Source of the DNA: Bacteroidota bacterium | GTDB taxonomy: Bacteria > Bacteroidota > Bacteroidia > Cytophagales > Cyclobacteriaceae | Direction: 5' to 3' | Length of the DNA stretch: 64,000 nt | Assembly (NCBI GenBank): GCA_018266055.1 | Contig: JAFDYT010000001.1 | Coordinates: 124,001 to 188,000 of the forward strand | Part shown: in pieces, positions 30,054 to 38,223 of the stretch | Numbering within the stretch: position 1 is the first letter of the stretch | Layout of the letters: each line of letters starts with the position of its first letter | Notes under the pieces: model-generated | The model's database searches: none | What the model saw: the letters and a program-made list of their open reading frames with translations, nothing else | What the model was told of the DNA's origin: nothing | Position numbers and translations under genes: made by a program

Positions 30054-33000
30054 TTATTTCAGGCCAGGCAACCCTTCTGGTTTGGCTTGCTCGTTGCCAA
30101 ATGAAGGAGCTTTACGTACGGTGGGGTAAACTTCGTCCAGTGTGTTGCCTTCGTACAATCTTCCGTTTTTCATCACCAGATTGATCGTGTTGGTGTTGCG
30201 GATGTTTTCCAACGGATTGCTATTCAGGATAATTAAGTCGGCTAATTTCCCGGCTTCAATACTTCCCAGGTCGCCATCCAGACCGAGGCCTCTGGCACCA
30301 AGTATAGTTGCAACTTTAAGAGCGTCGTGATTGCTCATGCCTCCGGAGGCTACACTCCACACTTCCCAGTGATACCCAAGCCCCTGCATTTCACCGTGCG
30401 ACCCAATTCCTGCTTTGCCACCAGCTTCCACAAGGTCTTTCACAAACTTGGCGTGTTTGGGAAATACTTGCTCTTCATACATAAACCAGCCTCCCACGCG
30501 GCGAGTCTTTCCGTCGAGTTCAGACTTGGGAGTGAAATGATTTAGCTTGGGATCTTTGTTCGGGTTTTCTGTTTCCCAATAATAGTTCTCCGCAAATGGC
30601 CCACCATACGAAACCAGAAGTGTAGGTGTATAGGTGGTTCCTGACTCAGCAACAAACTTGGTGAAGTCTTTGTAAAGTGGATGAATCGGGAATGCGTGCT
30701 CATGGCCAGGGTATCCGTCGATGATGTTGGCCATATTCAGTTTGATGCTCAAGCCGCCTTCGGTAGTGGGTGAAAGCTTTTGCTCTTTTGCGGCCATGAT
30801 AATCCACTGCCGCTGCTGACGATTACCGGTCATGTACATTTTGATGTACTTGGTGTTATAGTATTCTGAATACTGTTTCAGAATGTCTTTAGCCTGATCA
30901 GCATCCTTTACATTGTACGCCCAGAAACCAACACCCGGCCCAGTAGAATAAATACGCGGGCCGATGATCTGACCGGTTTCAACCATGTCGCCGTAAGTAA
31001 GCACGTCGGTGGTGGCTGTTTGCGGATCACGCGTAGTGGTTACTCCGTAAGCAAGGTTGGCCGCATAGACCCACACTTGATTTTTATGAATGCCCCATGC
31101 AGGCCACATGTGCGAGTGAGTGTCTACAAATCCCGGCACGATCGTCTTTCCTTTTACATCCATTTTCTTCACCGAAGCATCTACCGTGATGGAACCGCTT
31201 GCGCCCACTTGCTTGATGCGATTGTTTTCAATTAAGATGTCGCCGGATTCAATCACTTCGTTTCCTTTCATGGTTACGATGCGTGCGCCTTGCAACAAAA
31301 TTTTCCCGATAGGAATATCTTTCGCTACTGAAACTTTAATTCGGAATTCAGCGGGTTTATATTCTTCGTCTTTTTTCTCTTCTTTCTTATCCGCTTTTTT
31401 GTCATCCTTCTTGTCGTCTTTCTTTACTTCGGCTTCAGCCTCTTTCTTTTTTTCTTCTTCGGCTTTTTTCTTTTTCAGGAAATCTTCTTTGGCCTTCGCG
31501 CTATCAAGATTATAGGTAAAGAATGCATTGCCCAACGAGAAGTACACGCTTTTGCCGTTGTCGCTCCACGACGGGAATTCGCCACCGAGCTTGGTGAGTT
31601 TCCTTGCCGGAAACTGCGCACTACCCGCATCAGCCACGGAAATTTTCGGAGTCTCACCACCCACTTTTGGAATCGTAACTACATAAATCTCATTGTTGAT
31701 TTTGGCGAGCGCCTTGTCTCCTTCCGGTGCCATCAGGATTTGCTCGGCAGCCGAAGGTTCTGGCGATGGTTCTTGCTCGGTCTCTTGGAGCTTGCAATCC
31801 AACGACGAGAATCCAAACGTGGTAATCCCCGACACTTTTACGATACCTTTTTCGTCGGTACCATCCCAGCGCATGGAAATCAATCCTTTGGAATAATGAT
31901 CGAGATAAATGCGGTCGTCGCCTTTCACAAAATGAGGTGAATAACGTCCGCGCGATTTGTCGATTATGGTGGTGGCGCCACCGTCGGCAGGGATCCACGC
32001 GATGAAGGTTTCAGCAAAACCAACAGGACCATCCTGATCCATAAAATATTGTGTTGGTGACTTAGTGAAAATGATGCGGTTGATTTTGTACGACCATGCC
32101 AGCTCTGAATAAACACCAGGCTCCGTTGTCAGCTTTTGTACGGAGGGAGCTTTGGCTTTGAAATTATACTTGTAAATATTTCCAGCGCTTCCTTCCCACG
32201 TTGCCCACGCAAGCTGCGCGCCGTCGGGGCTCCATACCGGTTGTGCTTCAGTAAAATTAAAAGTGCTCACTCGTTTAGGTGTTCCGTTAGGAAGATCCAT
32301 CACATACAAGCGATTCAACGCCGTGAATGCCACACGTTTTCCATCAGGCGAAACTTTCGGATCACGTATTTGCGTCACAATCATTGTAGCCTCGTCCGTG
32401 ATCGGATATTTGAAATCAAGCTTTGGTCCTAACTCCACTTCAGTTTCCATTTGGAATGGAATTTCCACAGCACTTCCACCGGCTACAGGAATGCGATAAA
32501 ACTTTCCGCCGTACGAAGCCACTACCTCTTTACTGTCGGGCGTGAAGGACATAGCTGGAAGCACGCCTAATGTTGCGATGGATTCCTGTTCATCGTGCTG
32601 CACAGGATAAGCCAGCCACTTTTCTTCTGCAGTTTGCAGGTTGCGGAGCACCAGGCCGGTGTGTTCGTTGTAGCGTGAGCCATACACCAGCCATTTGCCG
32701 TCAGGCGATAGTGTGGGTGCAAAAGCCGAGCCGTAACGCGATGTTTTCAATTCCGATTCGCCGCGCTCGCGGTCATACACTGAAAGTTGATATTGTGGAA
32801 GTTGTGCGTTGTAGTTCCACCCGCCGAAGCGTTGAGAATACCAGATGTATCTTCCATCAGGGCCAAACGCAGGCTCTATCGTTTTCAACGGATCGGGTTT
32901 GCTGATAAGCTGGGCGCCACCGCCACCATCTTTATGATATAAGAAAAGTTTCATGAAAAGGCGGCCTTTGGAAGTAACAATGTACTCGCCATCGGGCGTC

Positions 33001-33455
33001 CACTCAGCCGACTGATGATTGTCGGTGTTACCACGTGTCACTTGCAGCGAATCTTTTTTGTCGAGTGAAAACCACCACACATTGTCGCCACCGCTGCGGT
33101 CGGAAATGAAAAGAAGTTTGGTGCCGTCAGGGCTAAACCGCGGATGCGAATCGAAGGCCATTCCTTTGGAGAAAGCTGTTGGCTTTCCACCAGCGATCGG
33201 CATGGTGTAGATGTCGCCCAGAAAATCAAAAGCGATGGTCTTGCCGTCCGGACTTACGTCCAGCGACATCCAGGTGCCTTCATTGGTTTTGATACCGATT
33301 TTACGATCGGCCTCTAGCGGCAAGTCTTTTTTCTTTTTCGGTTTAGCTTTTTTTACGGTGTCGGCCTTTTCTTCTTTTTTCGGCTCTTGCGCCAATACGA
33401 AGTGGCCCGTGAGTCCAAGAAGGATCACGTAAAGGGTGGTACGTATTTTATTCAT
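30054..33455 (-). CDS. TolB-like propeller fused to an exported amidohydrolase
   Basis: A 1133-residue exported protein. Signal peptide about 1-22, a Lys-rich segment (about 25-45), then PD40/TolB-like propeller repeats to about 640 (SPDGKTIAFDFLGDIY, FSPDGTKLLFISDRSGG, SPDGKRVAF). Residues about 658-698 are an extremely charged Lys/Glu/Asp linker. From about 720 to 1110 is a metal-dependent amidohydrolase domain with VPGFVDTHSHMW (His-x-His near residue 778), GHEHAF, SHGEMQ and the closing LADLIILNSNPLEN. Substrate unknown; related propeller-amidohydrolases are common in Bacteroidota. Monocistronic, with its own terminator. Confidence 0.8.
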   Translation of the reverse strand: MNKIRTTLYVILLGLTGHFVLAQEPKKEEKADTVKKAKPKKKKDLPLEADRKIGIKTNEGTWMSLDVSPDGKTIAFDFLGDIYTMPIAGGKPTAFSKGMAFDSHPRFSPDGTKLLFISDRSGGDNVWWFSLDKKDSLQVTRGNTDNHQSAEWTPDGEYIVTSKGRLFMKLFLYHKDGGGGAQLISKPDPLKTIEPAFGPDGRYIWYSQRFGGWNYNAQLPQYQLSVYDRERGESELKTSRYGSAFAPTLSPDGKWLVYGSRYNEHTGLVLRNLQTAEEKWLAYPVQHDEQESIATLGVLPAMSFTPDSKEVVASYGGKFYRIPVAGGSAVEIPFQMETEVELGPKLDFKYPITDEATMIVTQIRDPKVSPDGKRVAFTALNRLYVMDLPNGTPKRVSTFNFTEAQPVWSPDGAQLAWATWEGSAGNIYKYNFKAKAPSVQKLTTEPGVYSELAWSYKINRIIFTKSPTQYFMDQDGPVGFAETFIAWIPADGGATTIIDKSRGRYSPHFVKGDDRIYLDHYSKGLISMRWDGTDEKGIVKVSGITTFGFSSLDCKLQETEQEPSPEPSAAEQILMAPEGDKALAKINNEIYVVTIPKVGGETPKISVADAGSAQFPARKLTKLGGEFPSWSDNGKSVYFSLGNAFFTYNLDSAKAKEDFLKKKKAEEEKKKEAEAEVKKDDKKDDKKADKKEEKKDEEYKPAEFRIKVSVAKDIPIGKILLQGARIVTMKGNEVIESGDILIENNRIKQVGASGSITVDASVKKMDVKGKTIVPGFVDTHSHMWPAWGIHKNQVWVYAANLAYGVTTTRDPQTATTDVLTYGDMVETGQIIGPRIYSTGPGVGFWAYNVKDADQAKDILKQYSEYYNTKYIKMYMTGNRQQRQWIIMAAKEQKLSPTTEGGLSIKLNMANIIDGYPGHEHAFPIHPLYKDFTKFVAESGTTYTPTLLVSYGGPFAENYYWETENPNKDPKLNHFTPKSELDGKTRRVGGWFMYEEQVFPKHAKFVKDLVEAGGKAGIGSHGEMQGLGYHWEVWSVASGGMSNHDALKVATILGARGLGLDGDLGSIEAGKLADLIILNSNPLENIRNTNTINLVMKNGRLYEGNTLDEVYPTVRKAPSFGNEQAKPEGLPGLK

Positions 33456-33552
33456 GAAGAGGTTTTAAGTGGAAATGCCAAGGTAAACGAATTTTTTATT
33501 TCGTGGTTTTGGCTCTTACACTATCGGCAAAAAAGCCGGAAACCGCTCAGTT

Positions 33553-33948
33553 TTATACCGTTGTTTCTCGCCGCACAATTTTTTTGTCGAGCCATTGAAG
33601 CGCGAGGATAAACACTATTCCGAAAATGATCAAACCGGGATAGCCAGACAAAAACCGGAAGGCTCCTGTTGAAAATTTAAAATCAGTGGCGGCGATGGCG
33701 AATACAAGGCCCACCAGAAAAGCGAAAATGCCGAGGCCGATCCAGAAATTGTCGCGCGAAATTTCTTTTGAATGCTCTTTTGCTTCCACAAGGCGAACCA
33801 TGCGGTCAGCAAAATTGGAAGGCAAGGCATATTCTGGTTCTTGCCCAAGCGCATCGAATACTTTTTTATAAGCCTGTTCGTCGATCTCATCAAAAGGCGT
33901 GGTACTTGATTCACGCAGGTGCTGCAATTCTTCTTCGAATGATTTCAT
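33553..33948 (-). CDS. Small two-helix membrane protein, probable anti-sigma partner
   Basis: A 131-residue protein with an acidic cytosolic N-terminus (FEEELQHLRESSTTPFDEIDEQAYKKVF split by short gaps, about residues 3-60) and two membrane helices at about 67-88 and 95-118. Its start overlaps the stop of the ECF sigma gene at 33945 by 4 bases, the usual order for sigma/anti-sigma pairs. No zinc-binding motif is seen. Its role as an anti-sigma factor rests on position and topology only. Confidence 0.55.
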   Translation of the reverse strand: MKSFEEELQHLRESSTTPFDEIDEQAYKKVFDALGQEPEYALPSNFADRMVRLVEAKEHSKEISRDNFWIGLGIFAFLVGLVFAIAATDFKFSTGAFRFLSGYPGLIIFGIVFILALQWLDKKIVRRETTV

Positions 33949-34508
33949 AGCAATTCTTCTTTACCAAGATACTTCTTTACTTTTTCTTTCAACAGATTTC
34001 GTGCACGGAAAAGATAATTTTTTACGGTGCCCTCGGGCATGCCTGTCACTTCGCCGATTTCACCATAGCTCATCTCATCGACATGATACATCGTGAGGAT
34101 CGTTTTATAATGTGGAGGCAACTGCTCAATTAATTTCTTTGTCATAGTTTCCGACTCTGTATCTTCCATCGCTTCGTGCGGATCATCGGAGGCGATGAAA
34201 TGTGCCGTATAACTTTCTTCTTCCGGAATGTCGCTGAGTTTTATTTTACGCTTTCGCAAATGATTAATGCCACTACGGTAAGCAATGGTGGCAATCCACG
34301 TGCTGAGCTTGGACTGAAAATTGAATTCACCGATTTTTTCATACACGCGCAAAAACACATCCTGACAAAGTTCTTCCCGGTCTTCCTCCCGGTCGATGAG
34401 CCTGCCGACCATGTGCGCCACTAGCCTTTCATGCTGCTTGATAAGCTGCCTGAAGGCCTGTTTGTCGCCGCCAATAATGCGGGAAACTAAGGCGTGATCG
34501 TCGGTCAT
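33945..34508 (-). CDS. ECF RNA polymerase sigma factor
   Basis: A 187-residue sigma-70 family protein: region 2 (DREEDREELCQDVFLRVYEKI, then KLSTWIATIAYRSGINHLRKRK) and region 4 (LPPHYKTILTMYHVDEMSYGEI, helix-turn-helix with MPEGTVKNYLFRARNLL). I chose the ATG at 34508 (MTDDHALVSR), the usual start in this family; a GTG 15 bases earlier is also open. Overlaps the small membrane protein by 4 bases and is divergent from the membrane protein at 34693 (184-base gap, in which I see no clear promoter). Confidence 0.88.
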   Translation of the reverse strand: MTDDHALVSRIIGGDKQAFRQLIKQHERLVAHMVGRLIDREEDREELCQDVFLRVYEKIGEFNFQSKLSTWIATIAYRSGINHLRKRKIKLSDIPEEESYTAHFIASDDPHEAMEDTESETMTKKLIEQLPPHYKTILTMYHVDEMSYGEIGEVTGMPEGTVKNYLFRARNLLKEKVKKYLGKEELL

Positions 34509-34692
34509 TTCAGGGTGAGACACTATCCGCGTAGAAGATGTTGCAGGAATATACCAAAAAAGATTCCCCGAGTGGAATTCGCAAAGAATGACTCACTTTC
34601 CAGATATTTAAAAAATTAATAGAGGAATCTGCAACATTCAGCACTTACCCGCTGTCATACGCCCCAAAACAACAGAAACAAAATTTACAATT

Positions 34693-35043
34693 ATGGATAG
34701 CAACTTAAGAGAAGTATTAATGCCGCTGGCCATTTTCGGCGGATTGGGCGGTTCGGTTTATTTTTTCGTACGCGTGATGACCGACTACATTCTGAAAAAG
34801 AAAATGATTGAAAAAGGATTCGTAAACGACGAAACGCAGGCCATATTCAAGCAGCACGCTGCCGATACCAAGTACTCGTCGCTGAAGTGGGGTTTGATTA
34901 TTTTCTTCAGCGGACTTTCACTCATTATTATGGAGTTTATCAGCGTGCGTCCAGAGTCTCCGCTGCCATACGGTTTGTTTGCCGTGTCGGCATCACTTGG
35001 TTTTCTGATTTATTACTACCTCGTCAGGAAGGAAGTAAAATAA
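34693..35043 (+). CDS. Small membrane protein (DUF6249-like)
   Basis: A 116-residue protein with three probable membrane helices (about residues 8-31, 64-82, 89-110) and a charged loop (YILKKKMIEKGFVNDE) between the first two. The pattern of a helix, a KKK-x-EKGF loop and two helices resembles DUF6249 proteins, which are often encoded next to ECF sigma factors. That is the case here: it reads divergently from the sigma gene at 34508. Function unknown. Followed after 79 bases by the permease gene. Confidence 0.6.
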   Translation: MDSNLREVLMPLAIFGGLGGSVYFFVRVMTDYILKKKMIEKGFVNDETQAIFKQHAADTKYSSLKWGLIIFFSGLSLIIMEFISVRPESPLPYGLFAVSASLGFLIYYYLVRKEVK

Positions 35044-35122
35044 CTTCTCACCCGGAAGCCTTGAGTTGATTTCAGGCTTCCGGCCTTTTTGGAATTCTCT
35101 TTTCCACCTCAACATTATTTTT

Positions 35123-37543
35123 ATGCTTCGCAATTATTTTAAAACTGCCATCCGCAGTTTGTTAAGGCATCGCTTTTTCTCTGCCATCAATGTGTTTGGA
35201 TTATCGGTGGCCATGGCGCTATCCATGATCATCATTATGCTCGTGGCCGATCAGATGATGTATGATCGCTATAATACCAAACGCGATCGTATTTACCGGG
35301 TGAACTCCATTCCCATTGGTATGGACGGCCAGATGATGAATGAAACCGGGACAACTACGCTACCCTTGCGACAAGAATTGCTTGATAATTATCCCGGTGT
35401 GGAGAAGGCCGTACGGATTGTACGTGGTTTTGGAAACATGTGGCTGGAGATAGAGCAAAACGTGAACATACCTGTGGCGGGATATTTTGTCGATCCTGAA
35501 ATGCTTGAGGTATTTGAATACGAATTGGAATACGGAAACCCGAAGACCGCGTTGGTTGATCCGTACTCCGTAGTGCTCACCAAAAAAGCAGCGAGAAAAT
35601 TATTCAAACAGGACAACCCAATTGGCGAATCGTTCAAGGTAGGTAAGGACGGTCCCTATAAAGTGACCGGCGTTCTAAAAGAAACTAAACATAAAACTCA
35701 TATCGGATTTGATGCACTGGCGAGTATCGCCACCGTTAAAAGCCTGAAAGCCGAAGGGAAGTCGGTCGCCAACCTTGACGACTGGTATAATTGCTGGCAA
35801 GGCTGGACGTACCTTTTGCTGGAAGAGGGGAAATCGCCGGAAGGTATGCAAGCCGCCTTTGACAAAATTCAAAGCAAATATTTTTCGGTATTGCCCAAGC
35901 CGGAAAGTCAGAATAAAGTGAAGTACCATCTTCAGGCGTTAATGGATATTACTCCGGGTGCGTTCATCAACAATCCGATTGGTCCTTTTTTGCCGTGGGT
36001 ATTTATTTATTTTTTTGCCGGCCTTGCGGGAATCGTGATGCTCACCTCGTGTTTTAATTTCACCAACTTGTCCATCGCCCGTTCGCTGACGCGCGCCCGC
36101 GAAATCGGTGTGCGCAAAGTAACCGGAGCGTCGCGCGTGCAGGTCTTTCTCCAATTTCTTTCTGAATCAGTACTGGTTTCTTTGGTTGCGCTTGCTGGTG
36201 CTTTGCTTATTCTGATTTTAATAAAACCACTGATGTTGAAACTCAGCTTTGCACGACTGATGATGTGGGATTTGGAAGCCAACTATTTTGTATTCGGAGT
36301 GTTTGTACTCTTTGCTTTGGTAGTAGGAATTCTCGCCGGATTTTTCCCCGCGGTGGTGCTCAGTGGTTTCCAACCGGTGAAGGTGTTGAAAAGCCTCGGC
36401 ACCATGAAGTTGTTTTCCAACATTGCACTCCGAAAGACCTTGCTCGTAGCGCAATTTGTTTTCTCGCTCATTTTCATTTTGTCGGTGATCGTGGTGTTCA
36501 ATCAGCTTCAACTTTTTCTAAAGGCTGATCATGGATTTAGCATGGAACGAAAAGTAGTGGTGAATCTGGGAAACACTTCGGCAGAGACGATGAAAACAGA
36601 GCTGCTCAAAAGCAGCAACATCGAAAGTGTAACGTCGTTATCGCATGTGTTGGCGGCGGGCTCATCAATGGCTCAGGGTTACAAACGCGCAATGGAAGAC
36701 AAGAGCTGGACAACACTTTATTATTACTCTACAGATGAAGATTTCCTTGCACACTTTGAGATTCCTTTGGTAGCAGGAAAATATTTTTCCGCTGCCGACG
36801 GCGAATCCAATAAAAATCACATCGTGATCAGTGAGAAAGCCGTTGAAGTGTTTCATTTTAAATCGCCGATGGATGCCATTGGCCAAAGCCTGATTCTGCA
36901 GCGCGATTCATCCGAGAGCCTTATCATTGGTGTAGTAAAGAATTTTAATCATCAATTGCTGGTGGAAAAGATGGAACCGCTGGCGCTAATCTACAATCCT
37001 TCGGAGTATCGGATTCTCGTGGCAAAATATTCCGGCACGTATGACGAAGCTGGCAAAACGGTGAGTGCAGCGTGGAGCAAAATAAACCCAACGCTGCGGG
37101 TGGATTACAATGACTTCAGTGCCGAGGTGCATAAAATGTACGATATATTTTTTGGCGATCTGGTAAGCATCCTCAGTGTGATCGCCTTTCTCGCCATCAC
37201 CATCTCTTGCCTGGGGTTGTTGGGAATGGCCACCTATGCTACCGAAACGCGAATCAAAGAAATATCCATTCGCAAAGTATTGGGCAGTAGCAATGCCGAG
37301 CTGATTTACTTGCTGTCAAAGGGATTCGTGGCTATTCTTCTGATCGCCATCGCGATTGCAGTGCCGGCGGCGTATTTCATCAATAACTTGTGGCTTGAAC
37401 AACTCGCCTACCACGTTTCGGTGGATGCCTGGACTATAGTGTTGGGCGTAATTTCCCTGCTAGCATTCAGTAGCCTCACCATCGGATCGCAAACCTGGCG
37501 GGCGGCCTACACCAAACCGGTGGATAATTTGAAAGGCGAGTAG
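35123..37543 (+). CDS. ABC transporter permease, MacB/FtsX type, two modules
   Basis: An 806-residue integral membrane protein. It starts MLRNYFKTAIRSLLRHRFFS, the usual start of this Bacteroidota permease family; a longer start at 35066 is open but adds unrelated sequence. After the first helix comes a large MacB-like periplasmic domain (about 45-270), then three FtsX helices around residues 290-420, a second periplasmic domain and a final trio of helices with TRIKEISIRKVLGSSNAEL. ATP-binding partner not encoded nearby. Such permeases export peptides, lipoproteins or antibiotics; the substrate is unknown. Confidence 0.85.
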   Translation: MLRNYFKTAIRSLLRHRFFSAINVFGLSVAMALSMIIIMLVADQMMYDRYNTKRDRIYRVNSIPIGMDGQMMNETGTTTLPLRQELLDNYPGVEKAVRIVRGFGNMWLEIEQNVNIPVAGYFVDPEMLEVFEYELEYGNPKTALVDPYSVVLTKKAARKLFKQDNPIGESFKVGKDGPYKVTGVLKETKHKTHIGFDALASIATVKSLKAEGKSVANLDDWYNCWQGWTYLLLEEGKSPEGMQAAFDKIQSKYFSVLPKPESQNKVKYHLQALMDITPGAFINNPIGPFLPWVFIYFFAGLAGIVMLTSCFNFTNLSIARSLTRAREIGVRKVTGASRVQVFLQFLSESVLVSLVALAGALLILILIKPLMLKLSFARLMMWDLEANYFVFGVFVLFALVVGILAGFFPAVVLSGFQPVKVLKSLGTMKLFSNIALRKTLLVAQFVFSLIFILSVIVVFNQLQLFLKADHGFSMERKVVVNLGNTSAETMKTELLKSSNIESVTSLSHVLAAGSSMAQGYKRAMEDKSWTTLYYYSTDEDFLAHFEIPLVAGKYFSAADGESNKNHIVISEKAVEVFHFKSPMDAIGQSLILQRDSSESLIIGVVKNFNHQLLVEKMEPLALIYNPSEYRILVAKYSGTYDEAGKTVSAAWSKINPTLRVDYNDFSAEVHKMYDIFFGDLVSILSVIAFLAITISCLGLLGMATYATETRIKEISIRKVLGSSNAELIYLLSKGFVAILLIAIAIAVPAAYFINNLWLEQLAYHVSVDAWTIVLGVISLLAFSSLTIGSQTWRAAYTKPVDNLKGE

Positions 37544-37576
37544 TGTGACCGCGGTGTAATTCATTTAGCCTTCAGT

Positions 37577-37610
37577 AAAAAATTGCGCTATACTTGTAGC
37601 GCAATTTTTG
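37577..37610. terminator. 13-bp hairpin before the hupE-like gene
   Basis: Arms at 37578-37590 (AAAAATTGCGCTA) and 37597-37609 are perfect complements with loop TACTTG; T tract on the plus side, A tract on the minus side. It is placed like a terminator for the permease gene (ends 37543), but it ends only 10 bases before the ATG of the next gene, so that gene either starts inside or reads through it. Confidence 0.7.
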
Positions 37611-37619
37611 TTTTAACCT

Positions 37620-38207
37620 ATGAGTGAGTTTCAACTGTATTTTGGCCTGGGCAAAGATCATATTCTGGATTATGTAAATGGCTACGACCATATCCTGTTT
37701 GTGCTGGCGCTTTGTGCGGTTTACCTGGTGCGCGACTGGAAGAAAATTTTAATTCTGGTTACGGCCTTTACCATCGGGCACTCAATTACCCTGGCCTTAG
37801 CCACGCTTGAAATCATTTCAGTAAAAACGGAATTAATAGAATTTCTTATTCCGCTCACCATCTTCACCACCGCGGTTTCGAATCTTTTCAAAAAAGAAGA
37901 AACGATGGGCAAAAAGAATATTCAGATCAACTATGTGTTTGCCCTTTTCTTTGGACTAATCCACGGCATGGGCTTTTCCAATTATTTACGTGCCCTGCTC
38001 GGCAAAAGCCATAGTATTTTATCCCCGCTTTTGGCCTTTAACCTCGGGTTGGAGTTTGGCCAGATAATAGTTGTAACCTTATTCCTGATAATCAGTTATA
38101 TTTTGGTCGATTGGCTAAAGGTGCACCGCCGCGATTGGAAGATGATTTTATCTTCTGCCATTGCCGGTATCGCCTTCATCCTTATCAAAGACAGAATCTA
38201 TTTTTAA
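37620..38207 (+). CDS. HupE/UreJ-family membrane protein
   Basis: A 195-residue integral membrane protein with about six helices. The family signature is present: NGYDHILFVLAL near the N-terminus, FTIGHSITLALATL, then FFGLIHGMGFSNYL and FNLGLEFGQI. The conserved histidines (His24, His54, His115-type) suggest metal transport. HupE/UreJ proteins are nickel or cobalt permeases, but this shorter Bacteroidota group often lacks hydrogenase or urease neighbours, as here. It ends 16 bases before the first M1 peptidase gene, so it is probably cotranscribed with the peptidases. Confidence 0.85.
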   Translation: MSEFQLYFGLGKDHILDYVNGYDHILFVLALCAVYLVRDWKKILILVTAFTIGHSITLALATLEIISVKTELIEFLIPLTIFTTAVSNLFKKEETMGKKNIQINYVFALFFGLIHGMGFSNYLRALLGKSHSILSPLLAFNLGLEFGQIIVVTLFLIISYILVDWLKVHRRDWKMILSSAIAGIAFILIKDRIYF

Positions 38208-38223
38208 ATCGTAACATAATTCT

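Noticed and set aside
31120-31515. Plus-strand open frame opposite the Lys-rich linker of the amidohydrolase
   Set aside because: It is rich in Phe and Ser because it is the complement of Lys/Glu codons; no start context or family.
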